Assembly: GCA_958296035.1 (NCBI GenBank)
Contig: OY282431.1
Coordinates: 2,836,037-2,900,036 of the forward strand
Length of the DNA: 64,000 nucleotides
Direction of reading: 5' to 3'
Source of the DNA: Paracoccaceae bacterium
GTDB taxonomy: Bacteria; Pseudomonadota; Alphaproteobacteria; Rhodobacterales; Rhodobacteraceae
The position numbers and the translations under genes were made by a program. Below the pieces are notes generated by a model that made no database searches, was not told where the DNA came from, and was given only the letters and a program-made list of their open reading frames with translations. This document shows, piece by piece, positions 9,627-18,596 of the stretch (position 1 is its first letter; each line of letters opens with the position of its first letter).

Positions 9627-10529
9627 TCAGTTGTCCACGATCTGATATCCAGCGGCGCCCAACAGCCGACGCAAGGTGCGATTGCCAATCATGGCGTATT
9701 CCAGTGGCGGTGCCTTGACCGGGTCCTGTTCCGCCTCGACGACAAACCAGCCTTCATAACCACGTTCGGCCAGTCGACCAATGATGGCACCGTAATCCAG
9801 CGAACCGTCGCCCGGTACCGTGAACGCCCCCTTGAGGACAGCGTCCAGGAAACTGTGGCGTGAGCGGTCAAGGCTGTTGATTACATTCAGCCGGACATCC
9901 TTGGCATGGACATGGTTAATGCGATGAGCATGCCTGTCGACGATGGCCAGCACATCTCCACCCGCGAAGGCAAGGTGTCCCGGATCAAGCAGGAGCGGTA
10001 GTTCCTCGCCTGAATTCGACATGAGGAGATCCACGTCCCGTTCCGTTTCCACCGCCGTTGCCATGTGATGATGAAAACCAATTGGCATGCCTTGTTCGGC
10101 ACACCAGCCTGCAAACAGGGTCATCTTGCGGCCGTAACTGCGAAACTGGTCTTCGTCGAGCTGGCGACGGCGATTCAGCGCAACATTTCTCTTGTTCTGG
10201 ATCGTACCGGCGGTCTCGCCATAAACCAGGCACGGCGCTCCAAGTTCCCGAAACAATGACAACTGGTTCCACACCCTGTCCTTCTCGGCCTCCAGTTCGT
10301 TGTCGAGCAATGTTCCCGAATACCAGCCGCCGCACAAACCCAATCCAAATCTGGCCAACACCGGACCCAACTCTTCGCTCATGGTCGGGAACTTGCCGCC
10401 GGTCTCGACACCGGAATAACCTGCTTCGGCAGCATCGCTCAGGCAGGTTTCCAGTGTGGTTTCCCCACCCAGTTCCGGCAGATCATCATTCGACCATGCG
10501 ATCGGGGCCACGCCCAGCCTGGCGCGCAT
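9627..10529 (-). CDS. iolE: Myo-inosose-2 dehydratase-like protein (IolE family)
   Basis: The 300-residue TIM-barrel protein of the AP-endonuclease-2 superfamily matches IolE throughout: GVAPIAWSNDDLPELGGE at the N-terminus, GYSGVETGGKFP, PIGFHHHMATAVET, LLLDPGHLAFAGGD and INHVHAKDV, plus a C-terminal VVEAEQDP. IolE removes water from 2-keto-myo-inositol in inositol catabolism. GGAG lies 8 nt before the ATG, within the end of the iolD-like gene, so the two are coupled. iolB, iolC, iolG and iolA are not in this window, so a variant cyclitol pathway is possible. Confidence 0.85.
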   Translation of the reverse strand: MRARLGVAPIAWSNDDLPELGGETTLETCLSDAAEAGYSGVETGGKFPTMSEELGPVLARFGLGLCGGWYSGTLLDNELEAEKDRVWNQLSLFRELGAPCLVYGETAGTIQNKRNVALNRRRQLDEDQFRSYGRKMTLFAGWCAEQGMPIGFHHHMATAVETERDVDLLMSNSGEELPLLLDPGHLAFAGGDVLAIVDRHAHRINHVHAKDVRLNVINSLDRSRHSFLDAVLKGAFTVPGDGSLDYGAIIGRLAERGYEGWFVVEAEQDPVKAPPLEYAMIGNRTLRRLLGAAGYQIVDN

Positions 10530-10532
10530 TTT

Positions 10533-12380
10533 CTACACTCCAATTCGCTGCCGAAGACGGATTTGCTCGTGTTCCGAACGTGCATCCCGCACTTCCTGCC
10601 GCCTGCTGACCTCGGGCACTCCGAGGTCCCATGCCGCGTCCCCGGGGACCCAGGCAAATGCGTCGGTCTTGACCTCGATTACGGTCGTGCGGTCGGTGGT
10701 CCTGGCCCACCTGAATGCCTCGGCCAGATCTCCGAGGCTCTTGACGCGCCTTGCCAGGGCACCCATGGATTCGGCGTGTTTTGCAAAATCGACGTAAAAC
10801 AACTCCTTGGTTCGACAGTGTTCAAACAGGTTGTTGAAGGATGCGCCTCCCTTGAAATTCTGGAGACGGTTGATGATGGCAAAACCGCCATTGTCGCAGA
10901 CCACGATAATCATCTTGTGGCCGGTCATTACCGATGAGTAGATGTCCGAATTCATCATCAGGTACGAGCCATCGCCTACCAGCACGATCGGCGTACAGTC
11001 CTCTCCCGCTGCCATGGCCGCCCCCCAGCCACCGGCAATCTCGTATCCCATGCAGGAATAGCCGAACTCGCAGTCGAAGGTTCCCGGTGCCTTGACCCTC
11101 CATCCCTTGGTGGTTTCACCGGGAAGTCCACCGGCTGCGGTGATCATCAAATCGTGCTCACCGGCCAGATTGTTCACGATTCCCACTACCTGGGCGTAGG
11201 TTGGCAACTCGGTGTTTGTCGGCTTCTGACGGTCGTCAAGAAGTTCGTTCCATGCTGCAAACTCCCTGCGAGCTCTTTTCATCCAGCTGCAATCGGTAGC
11301 AGGGGCGAGGCGCGAAGTGATTTCTGCAAGAGATTCGCGGGCATCCCCCACCACTGCCACTGCCTGATGCTTGTGGGCATCCCAGCGCGCAGTGTTGATG
11401 CAAATGAATTTCGCCGAATGCGAAAACGCTGTCCATGAACCCGTCGTGAAGTCCTGCAACCGCGTGCCGACCGCCAGGATCACGTCTGCTTCCTCGGCCA
11501 ACGCATTGGCTGAACTGGAACCGATGACACCAACGGGTCCGACGTGTGACGTATGATTGTGGGTAAATGTACCCTTGCCGGCGATGGTTTCGGCAACAGG
11601 CATCCACCGCTTCTGGGCCAGTTTGGCCAGTGCATTCCCGGCCAGCGAATACCGGACGCCGCCCCCGGCAATGATTAGCGGTCGCTTTGCAGTTGTCAGG
11701 AGTTCGACCGCCTCTTCGACCGACTTAAGGTCGGGACGCGGGCGCGGAATTCTGTGAACGACTTCCCTGAAGAAGGCATTCGGGTAGTCGTATGCCAGCT
11801 CCTGGGTATCCTGGCAGAGACCCACAAAGGCCGGGCCGCAATCGGCCGGGTCAAGCATAGAGGCAATGGCCTGCGGCATCGACGAGATGATCTGTTCCGG
11901 GTGCGTTATCCGGTCCCAGTATCTGCTGACGGCGCGGAATGCGTCATTGACGGAGGTGGACGGAGCACCGAAATGCTCCACCTGCTGCAACACCGGGTCG
12001 GGCCGGCGATTGGCAAACACGTCGCCGGACAGGATCAGGAGCGGCAAGCGGTTGGCGTGACCTACCGCAGCCGCAGTCACCATGTTGGTTGCACCCGGGC
12101 CGATGGAGCTGGTTGCCACCATGATCTGACGGCGCAGTCTGGCCTTTGCAAAGGCGATGCCGGCAAGTGCCATCGACTGCTCGTTCTGGCCTCTCCAGGT
12201 CGGCAATTGATCCTGTACCGCTTCCAGTGCTTCGGCCAGGCAGGTTACGTTTCCATGCCCGAATATGCTGAATACACCGGCAAACAACCGACACTTTTCG
12301 CCGTCGATTTCGATGTACTGGTTGCACAGATAGCGCACCAGCGCCTGTGCCATGGTCAATCTCGTGGTACCTTCGCTCAT
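10533..12380 (-). CDS. iolD: 3D-(3,5/4)-trihydroxycyclohexane-1,2-dione hydrolase-like TPP enzyme (IolD family)
   Basis: About 615 residues from ATG 12380, which has GGAG 7 nt upstream; the frame is open to 12470 but that extension lacks family similarity. It is a thiamine-diphosphate enzyme. N-terminal pyrimidine domain: RLFAGVFSIFGHGNV and WRGQNEQSMA, containing the catalytic Glu. Central domain: RPLIIAGGGVRYS. C-terminal TPP/Mg domain: VLVGDGSYLMMNSD, and the ALARRV region. IolD cleaves the ring of trihydroxycyclohexanedione in inositol breakdown. It sits directly before iolE and about 175 nt after a CitE-like lyase gene in the same orientation. Confidence 0.88.
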   Translation of the reverse strand: MSEGTTRLTMAQALVRYLCNQYIEIDGEKCRLFAGVFSIFGHGNVTCLAEALEAVQDQLPTWRGQNEQSMALAGIAFAKARLRRQIMVATSSIGPGATNMVTAAAVGHANRLPLLILSGDVFANRRPDPVLQQVEHFGAPSTSVNDAFRAVSRYWDRITHPEQIISSMPQAIASMLDPADCGPAFVGLCQDTQELAYDYPNAFFREVVHRIPRPRPDLKSVEEAVELLTTAKRPLIIAGGGVRYSLAGNALAKLAQKRWMPVAETIAGKGTFTHNHTSHVGPVGVIGSSSANALAEEADVILAVGTRLQDFTTGSWTAFSHSAKFICINTARWDAHKHQAVAVVGDARESLAEITSRLAPATDCSWMKRARREFAAWNELLDDRQKPTNTELPTYAQVVGIVNNLAGEHDLMITAAGGLPGETTKGWRVKAPGTFDCEFGYSCMGYEIAGGWGAAMAAGEDCTPIVLVGDGSYLMMNSDIYSSVMTGHKMIIVVCDNGGFAIINRLQNFKGGASFNNLFEHCRTKELFYVDFAKHAESMGALARRVKSLGDLAEAFRWARTTDRTTVIEVKTDAFAWVPGDAAWDLGVPEVSRRQEVRDARSEHEQIRLRQRIGV

Positions 12381-12554
12381 TCTATCGCTCCGGGATGAAT
12401 GTTTGGTGGGACTGGCCGATCTTGATTCGGACTGTTCACATATCGGTAGTACGCGGCGCGGTTCAATCAATTTGTGCAGGACCAGTGCCTCTGGCCTGAC
12501 GCCGGCGTCCTGATTCCTTCTCTGCAGCTGCGGGTGCAGGATTGCTGCAATCCT

Positions 12555-13463
12555 TCAGTCCGGTCTCTGGCCGTCTTGCGAAGCAATGATCCTGGCTCGT
12601 GCAAGCAGATTCTCCGCCATGGTGAGATGCAATCTTTCGACCATTCTGCCGTTCAGGGCAATCACTCCCCTGTTGGCGTTTTCCGGTCTACTGAATGCCT
12701 CGACGATCTGCCTCGCTTCATCCATCTCCTGCAGCGACGGAGAAAACGCTTCATTGCACGCTGCCAGCTGGCGGGGATGAATAAGCGATTTGCCGGTCAT
12801 CCCGAGCGCACGTCCCTGTTGTGACTCCCGCCGAAACCCTGCGTCATCGTGTAAGTTACTGTAAACGCCGTCGAAAATGTGAAGTCCGAATGCCTTGGCC
12901 GCAGCCACCATCTGCATGAGCCATGGTATCAGATACATGCGGTCCCGGTCCGGCTGGACCCCTGTATCCTTCGCAAGGTCGTTGGTTCCGACGAAGAAGC
13001 CCTGAAGTTGTGGCAATGAATGAACCATCGCCGCAATGTCTCTCGTATTGAGGACCGAGGCCGGCGTTTCCATCATCAGCCAAATCTGAATTTCACGGTT
13101 GACCGTGACTGCGCCGATTGCACTTGCGACCGTATTGACATCTTCCGGTTGATTGACCTTGGGCAGCAGAACACCGTCAGGAGAACAGTGTGCCAGCACT
13201 GCGAGGTCCGCGTCAATGGAGGTCGACTGCAATGCGTTGATGCGCAGCACGACCTCGCGATGTCCGAATCCGCCTTGTGAAATGACCCGTATGGCGTTCT
13301 CTCGCGCCTCCATCTTCCTGTCAAGCGCAACCGAGTCCTCAAGGTCGATCAACAGCATGTCAGCATCAAGGCTGCGAGCCTTCGTCATGGCTCTTGTGTT
13401 GACGGCAGGTACATACAATGCCGACCTGCGAAGGTTTACGTGAATGTGCTCATTCCCAACCAT
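12555..13463 (-). CDS. HpcH/HpaI aldolase / CitE-like CoA-ester lyase
   Basis: The 302-residue protein shows the CitE/malyl-CoA lyase TIM-barrel pattern: RRSALYVPAVNTRAM, DMLLIDLEDSVA (metal-binding acidic residues), VLRINA, GVLLPKVNQPED, IWLMMETPASVLN and FFVGTNDLAKD. Family members cleave or form (methyl)malyl-CoA, citramalyl-CoA or related esters. As the first gene of the IolD-IolE-SDR operon it may process an acyl-CoA made downstream of ring cleavage. No such step occurs in the textbook inositol pathway, so the link is an inference. Confidence 0.82.
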   Translation of the reverse strand: MVGNEHIHVNLRRSALYVPAVNTRAMTKARSLDADMLLIDLEDSVALDRKMEARENAIRVISQGGFGHREVVLRINALQSTSIDADLAVLAHCSPDGVLLPKVNQPEDVNTVASAIGAVTVNREIQIWLMMETPASVLNTRDIAAMVHSLPQLQGFFVGTNDLAKDTGVQPDRDRMYLIPWLMQMVAAAKAFGLHIFDGVYSNLHDDAGFRRESQQGRALGMTGKSLIHPRQLAACNEAFSPSLQEMDEARQIVEAFSRPENANRGVIALNGRMVERLHLTMAENLLARARIIASQDGQRPD

Positions 13464-14298
13464 TCATTCCAACCACACCTGCTTGTGTCCGGTTCCGAAA
13501 ACTTGCCCCCCGATCGAATCCATCTGCAGCTTCGTCAAACTGTTTCGCCTTTTGATTCGGCTCGGCCCAGCTTCTCCATGCGGCGAGGCCGACCGGCACA
13601 TTCTGCCGCAGGCTTCACAATGCTCAACATCCAGATAACTGCAATGCAGATGCAAGTACGCTGCTCTGCACATCGGTCGTGGCAGCAACAGGGATTCCAC
13701 TTGCAACATTGCGAAGGAGTCCGCCTGTCAAACCTGTTCTTGAGCTAAGGGCAAGGTTGCCTATTCCCTTGGCGGCGCAGGTTCAATCTGTTGGCTCCAT
13801 GTAATTTGGCTGGTTTGTGGTACAAGCACAGTGTTATGGACGAACGATGCCTGGTGTTCTGGCAAGAGCACGGCGTATTCCCGTTGAGAGTGAGGCCGGA
13901 GTCCCGATACATCTGCATGATATGCAGCTTCCTTTTCATATTTGCCATGTCAACCTCAGAATGGCATTTACAGCCCAAGTTGCGCCATGCAAATGGTTGG
14001 CTGCTGGCTGGCTATTACAAATGAAACTTACCCGCCTGACACAGTGCCGGAACTGGTTGACATATTGTGGAGTTGCTCCCGCGAAGCACTTCAGGGCAAG
14101 TACACGCCGCAGTCCCGGGAATTCATGAGGGTGACGCCAGCCCCGTCAGGGTTAACGTGATTGCGAGCGGATCCATATGGTCTTCGCCTCTGGACCTGAG
14201 AAATCGTGTCCGTGCAGGCCAGGCTCTTGTCCCTTTGCGGGCATTGACCCGCCGATCGAATGTGGCCGCTGAAGTCGCCGAGCGTAAAGGAGGATGAC
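13464..14298. other. No gene recognised
   Basis: These roughly 835 bases lie between a minus-strand lyase operon and the plus-strand lipoprotein pair, so promoters for both are expected. Short open frames exist on both strands, but none shows domain similarity or a ribosome-binding site I trust. Confidence 0.4.
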
Positions 14299-15159
14299 GT
14301 GAAGAACATTGCGCAGGGACTCTTTCTGGTCTCGGTCTGTTTCGTGCTGGCGGCATGTTCGGGCTCGCCCGAAGAGATGGAGATGCCCACAGAGGAGGAT
14401 TCGTTGCGTGCGGATGGCGAGCGGATAACCGGCGAGCACAGCTTACTCCTTCATACCGACTTTCTCGGCTATCACCATGGAGAGACCGTTCCCGACCGCG
14501 TCCACGTGGAATGCAAGAACAAGAATTGCTTCCTCGGCTTCACCCCCTTCAGGAGAGCTAGCGGAAATGCGTTCGGCGACGGGGCTATCGACATTTCGAA
14601 AGGGCCGAATGGCATCCGGATGGCGGAGAGAAGACACTCCAGCGTCACAAGGACGATTCACGTTAGAAGCGGATGGATGCAACACAGCTTCTTTGTTTCG
14701 GAAGCCGTCTTGTTGGGAGACATCATTCCCGACCCGGGTACCGTCAGGGCAGCTTCGTACGCGCTCGGGATGACCACTGGAATCAACCCGACCGTGCCCG
14801 AAGGCGGGGCGACATGGCGGGGCGCTGTGTTGGGTCGGACCGCTGGAGTAACGGAGAGTTTGCAGGACATTGTTCAGGGGGAGGCAACGATCGTCGTCGA
14901 TCCGGGCTCCCCGGATTTTCTGCAGGCCGACGTAGCCTTTACACAGTTGCAAAACCTTCGGACTGAACAAGCCTACAGTGACATTGGCTGGAACAATCTG
15001 GACATCAAGGACGGAGGATTCGCGCGTCGAGACAGCGAGAGTGACAATATCACCGGGCAGTTCTTCGGCCCCGAGCAGGAAGAGGTAGCCGGCACATTCG
15101 AACGGTCCGGCATAACAGGTGCGTTTGGCGCCCGGTTGGGAGATGGTTCCAAACAGTGA
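14299..15159 (+). CDS. Lipoprotein with TbpB-like C-terminal barrel (copy 1)
   Basis: About 286 residues from a GTG at 14299 with AAAGGAGG 5 nt upstream. The N-terminus is a lipoprotein signal (FVLAAC, Cys at about residue 16). The C-terminal tail GQFFGPEQEEVAGTFERSG followed by ITGAFGA is the hallmark of the transferrin-binding-protein-B-like beta-barrel domain. Such proteins are outer-membrane or surface lipoproteins that bind host iron proteins or other ligands. Here the ligand is unknown. A paralogue follows 370 nt downstream. Shared landmarks are YHxGExxPDRxHVEC, GWM(Q/E)HSFF.SE and the segment NPTVPEGGATW. Confidence 0.75.
   Translation: MKNIAQGLFLVSVCFVLAACSGSPEEMEMPTEEDSLRADGERITGEHSLLLHTDFLGYHHGETVPDRVHVECKNKNCFLGFTPFRRASGNAFGDGAIDISKGPNGIRMAERRHSSVTRTIHVRSGWMQHSFFVSEAVLLGDIIPDPGTVRAASYALGMTTGINPTVPEGGATWRGAVLGRTAGVTESLQDIVQGEATIVVDPGSPDFLQADVAFTQLQNLRTEQAYSDIGWNNLDIKDGGFARRDSESDNITGQFFGPEQEEVAGTFERSGITGAFGARLGDGSKQ
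15088..15128 (+). repeat. 41-bp exact repeat shared by the two lipoprotein genes (copy 1)
   Basis: A 41-base stretch encoding AGTFERSGITGAFG is identical at nucleotide level to 16329-16369 in the paralogue, although much of the two genes is clearly diverged. The partner copy lies in the same orientation and reading frame. It suggests recent gene conversion or very strong constraint on this C-terminal strand. Confidence 0.85.
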
Positions 15160-15527
15160 CTGGAGGGGTGGCCATCGGTATGTCCGGGCAGCACATCTTG
15201 CACAAGGCCAGTGCTGTACGAGGCTCTTTTCGTCGCAGGGCACTGATGATGGCTCCAGCCCTGTTGTCGCCACCGGCCGACTTACCGGACCGGACGGAAC
15301 GAATGCTGCAGTGCGGAATGAAGCGGTTTGCGATATCCTGCCTCTGATAACTGTATGGTTGACAGCACCAGCACATTCCCGCCTCGGCGGCGGCACTTCC
15401 GGACAATGTGGCAACTCCAGCAGAATCAGCTCCCTCCGGTACACTTCTCAATTCCTGACGGATGGCGATCAGGATTTGCTTGCCGGGTTGCAGTGGGCAC
15501 ACAGCGCCGAACCCAAAGGAGGACAGA
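15160..15527. other. Spacer between the paralogous lipoprotein genes
   Basis: No independent gene is recognised in these 368 bases. The second lipoprotein has its own strong ribosome-binding site (AAAGGAGG at 15514-15522), so the spacer probably holds its promoter or is the remnant of the duplication. Confidence 0.4.
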
Positions 15528-16388
15528 ATGAAAGACATGGCAAAGGTGGTCTTTCTGGCCATGGTCGGCTTTGCTCTGGCAGCATGTACGGGAACGACCG
15601 TGGACGTGGAAATGGAACCGCCGACCAAGGAGGAAAAGGCGCGTGCGGACTACGCGCGGATCGTCGACGAGGCCAACTTTCAATTTCATAGCGACTACAT
15701 CGGCTATCACGAAGGCGAGAGCACTCCCGACCGCACGCATGTCGAATGCGTTAGAAGACTGTGTGCGATTGGTTACACCTTCCTGATTACGGAAAATGTA
15801 TACAGCGTCGAGCAAGTGACGTTGGAAGTTCAGCAAGGTCTGAACGGCATGCGCAAGGTGATAGAGCGCATTGACGGCGGAGAGTATGCGGACGTGCAGG
15901 TAGTTGGTGGCTGGATGGAACACAGTTTCTTTGCTTCGGAAGTCGCCAAATTCACGAACGAACTCTATCCTGAAACAGGTTCCATCCGGCTGATTTCCTA
16001 TGCGGTCGGCAACACCACCGGAACTAACCCGACCGTACCAGAAGGCGGCGCAACCTGGCAGGGGTTCATGGCCGGTCGTGACATCAGCACAACAGACAGC
16101 CTGGAAGCCTATATCGAGGGCGAGGCACGCATTGTCGTGGATCTGGGGTCCGCGAATGGCCTGCTGGCCGACGTTGCCCTCACACGGCTGTACAACCGCC
16201 ACACCGGCCAGGTCCACAGTGACTTGCGCTGGTCCAATCTGGACGTCGAGAAGGGAGGATTCTCTGATCGCAAGGCCGAGGATGACAGGATCAACGGCCA
16301 GTTCTTCGGGCCGGCTCAGGAGGAAGTTGCCGGCACATTCGAACGGTCCGGCATAACAGGTGCGTTTGGTGGTGAGGCAACAGATTGA
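15528..16388 (+). CDS. Lipoprotein with TbpB-like C-terminal barrel (copy 2)
   Basis: 286 residues from ATG 15528, with AAAGGAGG 5-6 nt upstream. The lipobox is ALAAC (Cys near residue 20). It matches copy 1 across its length, with the same YHEGESTPDRTHVEC, GGWMEHSFFASE and NPTVPEGGATW landmarks, and with the C-terminal GQFFGPAQEEVAGTFERSG barrel motif. It is probably a surface-exposed lipoprotein. The tandem arrangement and divergence outside the conserved blocks suggest paralogues with different ligand specificity. The function is unproven. Confidence 0.75.
   Translation: MKDMAKVVFLAMVGFALAACTGTTVDVEMEPPTKEEKARADYARIVDEANFQFHSDYIGYHEGESTPDRTHVECVRRLCAIGYTFLITENVYSVEQVTLEVQQGLNGMRKVIERIDGGEYADVQVVGGWMEHSFFASEVAKFTNELYPETGSIRLISYAVGNTTGTNPTVPEGGATWQGFMAGRDISTTDSLEAYIEGEARIVVDLGSANGLLADVALTRLYNRHTGQVHSDLRWSNLDVEKGGFSDRKAEDDRINGQFFGPAQEEVAGTFERSGITGAFGGEATD
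16329..16369 (+). repeat. 41-bp exact repeat shared by the two lipoprotein genes (copy 2)
   Basis: Second copy of the 41-base block, identical to 15088-15128 and in the same codon frame. The sequence on both sides differs (GTAGCC... versus GTTGCC... upstream). Confidence 0.85.
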
Positions 16389-16753
16389 GGGGCGTTCCCG
16401 ATCAAGTCCGCCTTGGTCAATTCTGTGCTTGATCATTGCTTGCCAGTACCGATTGTGGAAACCGGTCGTGGTGGCTGAGACGGCACTGCAGGACAGTGAC
16501 GCCATTGGTAACGGCGTATCACCGTGGCGCGTTGCCTTGTTATCTCGACAATTTCCCGATGTCTGGTTGTCAAGCATACGGTGAGCCGCAAGCCAGCCGG
16601 ACCCGTCGTCATTTCGGGCAGGGACAGTTGGCGACCAAGCATTGCGGGCCGCCTTCGACGCATTACCGGCTTTCAAGGCTGACAGGCCGTCGAAAGGATT
16701 GAGCAAACCGGTTGCATTGGCTAGAATTGACAAAACTCAAGGGAGGAATTGAC
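16389..16753. other. Intergenic region upstream of the second sugar importer
   Basis: These 365 bases hold no recognised gene. The region should carry the promoter of the binding-protein/ATPase/permease/beta-glucosidase operon. GGGAGG ends about 6 nt before ATG 16754. Confidence 0.4.
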
Positions 16754-17812
16754 ATGAAATTACTTAAATTTGGCAGTGCTGCCGGAATGGCAATCGCCAT
16801 ATCCCTCATCGCCAGCACCGCTCTTTGGGCGGCCGAGTCCACCAAGATCGCATTTCTGATGCCTTGCACACAATGTGCTGACCGCTGGGAAACAAAGGAT
16901 CGTCCGTTCTTTATCGACGCGGTCAAGCAACTGGACCCGTCAATCGAAGTCATTGCGCTCAACGCCGAGGGTGATGGCAATCGTCAGATCGCGCAGGGCG
17001 AATCGGTCCTGGCACAGGGCGTAAGCGTCATAGTCATCAATACAATCGGTGAAACAACAGCCGTACCGATCGTGCGCCAGGCACAGAGCGAGGGCGTACC
17101 TGTCATCGCCTATGACGGGCTCATGGTTGGCGTCGTGACCGAAGGATTCGTGACCTTCAACAATGAACTTGTCGGCGTCTTGCAGGCACAATACCTGGTT
17201 GACAATCTGGGTGAAGGAGCCCGCATTGCGATCGTAAATGGCGAACAATTCTGTGCTGCCTGCCGGGCCTTCAAGGACGGCGCCCACAAGGTGCTTGATC
17301 CGCTCGCTGCCGACGGCAAGATTGAGATTGTACATGAAGCCGAAGCCAAGGGCTGGCTGGCTGCCAACGCCCAGCAGGCAATGGAACAGGCGCTGACTGC
17401 CAATAACGACCAGATTGATGGCGTTGTGGCGGCCAACGATACGCTCGCACAGGGCGTAATTGCGGCACTCAAGGGCGCTGGGCTGGAAGGAAAGGTTCTG
17501 GTTACGGGTCAGGATGCCAGTGACGCTGCAATCGTCAATATCCTGAATGGACTGCAGACCATGACCGTGTACAAGTCGCTTCAGGAACAGGCGGCCGCTG
17601 CAGCACGCGGTGCTGTGGCTCTGGCCAGGGGTGAGGATGTGTCCGGTATTTTCCCCGACGCCGTGCCGACCGATCTTGGTGACGTGCCATCGCTCTTGCT
17701 ACAGCCGACCGTGGTCGACGTAAGCAATATTGGCGAAACAGTGATCAACGACGGCTTCACGAAAAAAGAAGACGTCTGCGTCGGAACAGCGGCTCAGGCC
17801 TGCAATTTCTGA
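16754..17812 (+). CDS. Sugar ABC transporter periplasmic binding protein (RbsB/XylF type)
   Basis: 352 residues from ATG 16754. Residues 1-26 are a signal peptide ending near ALWA-AE. The mature protein is a peripl_BP_4 sugar receptor: TKIAFLMPC at the first strand, repeated segments SVIVINTIGETT, VPVIAYDGL, IDGVVAANDTLAQGV and VLVTGQDASD, and a C-terminal YKSLQEQA. Two cysteine pairs (CTQC, CAAC) are unusual for the family and may form disulphides. It precedes an ATPase and a permease of the same class and a beta-glucosidase, so the likely ligand is a pentose, hexose or beta-glucoside. Confidence 0.88.
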   Translation: MKLLKFGSAAGMAIAISLIASTALWAAESTKIAFLMPCTQCADRWETKDRPFFIDAVKQLDPSIEVIALNAEGDGNRQIAQGESVLAQGVSVIVINTIGETTAVPIVRQAQSEGVPVIAYDGLMVGVVTEGFVTFNNELVGVLQAQYLVDNLGEGARIAIVNGEQFCAACRAFKDGAHKVLDPLAADGKIEIVHEAEAKGWLAANAQQAMEQALTANNDQIDGVVAANDTLAQGVIAALKGAGLEGKVLVTGQDASDAAIVNILNGLQTMTVYKSLQEQAAAAARGAVALARGEDVSGIFPDAVPTDLGDVPSLLLQPTVVDVSNIGETVINDGFTKKEDVCVGTAAQACNF

Positions 17813-18596
17813 GGCGCACCCTGCCAGCAACGCTACGCCACCACTTCTGGAGATTCATGATCTCCACAAGAGATTCGGCAGCGTAAAGGCACTGAATGGC
17901 GTGGGGCTTTCGCTCCACGCCGGATCTGTTCTGGCCCTGCTAGGCGATAACGGGGCCGGCAAGTCAACGCTGGTCAAGATCGTTTCGGGTGTTCACATGC
18001 CTGACGCCGGCGGAGTCCGGTTTGACGGAGCAAGAGTTGAGCTTCGTTCACCCAGACATGCAAGTCAATGCGGTATAGAGACGGTATACCAGGACCTGGC
18101 ACTCTGCGAAAACCTCAATGTCATCCAGAACCTGTTTCTTGGTCGCGAGAAGCGCCAGACTCGCGGTTTGCTGCGCAGACTGTTTCTTGATCGCAACGCA
18201 ATGCGCGAGGAGGCCGAACGCGCGTTTGCCGTGCTGGGTTCGCGGATACCTTCGCTGACCAGTCCCGTCAGTGCGCTTTCCGGAGGCCAGCGGCAAGCGG
18301 TTGCCATCGCCCGGGCTATCGTGTGGCGTAGTCGGTTGGTCATGCTTGATGAACCCACGGCAGCTCTCGGTGTCGAGCAGACTGCCAATGTTCATCGGCT
18401 AATCCGGCGCTTGCGGGATCAGGGGGTCGCCGTGCTGCTGGTAACCCACAACATGGTTGATGTCTTTGCGCTGGCAAACCGGCTGGTCGTGTTGCGGCGA
18501 GGGCGTCATATCGCCGAGATGGATCCCGGGACGTGTACTCCCGACGATGTAGTCGGTGCCATAACCGGCAGTGCCTATGCCGAAACAGCGACATGA
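17805..18596 (+). CDS. Sugar ABC transporter ATP-binding protein (single-domain, XylG/FrcA type), unusual start
   Basis: Motifs are Walker A GDNGAGKST, Q-loop TVYQDLALCENL, signature LSGGQRQAVA, Walker B LVMLDEPTAALG and H-loop VTHNM. The first canonical start in frame is the GTG at 17901. However, the frame upstream encodes the expected N-terminus (LLEIHDLHKRFGSVKALNG) and contains no ATG, GTG or TTG back to a stop at 17742. The start must be rare: ATT at 17805, overlapping the upstream stop, or CTG at 17847. I give the ATT coordinate as a working choice. It overlaps the permease gene by 4 nt (ATGA). Confidence 0.8.
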   Translation: MSEAHPASNATPPLLEIHDLHKRFGSVKALNGVGLSLHAGSVLALLGDNGAGKSTLVKIVSGVHMPDAGGVRFDGARVELRSPRHASQCGIETVYQDLALCENLNVIQNLFLGREKRQTRGLLRRLFLDRNAMREEAERAFAVLGSRIPSLTSPVSALSGGQRQAVAIARAIVWRSRLVMLDEPTAALGVEQTANVHRLIRRLRDQGVAVLLVTHNMVDVFALANRLVVLRRGRHIAEMDPGTCTPDDVVGAITGSAYAETAT

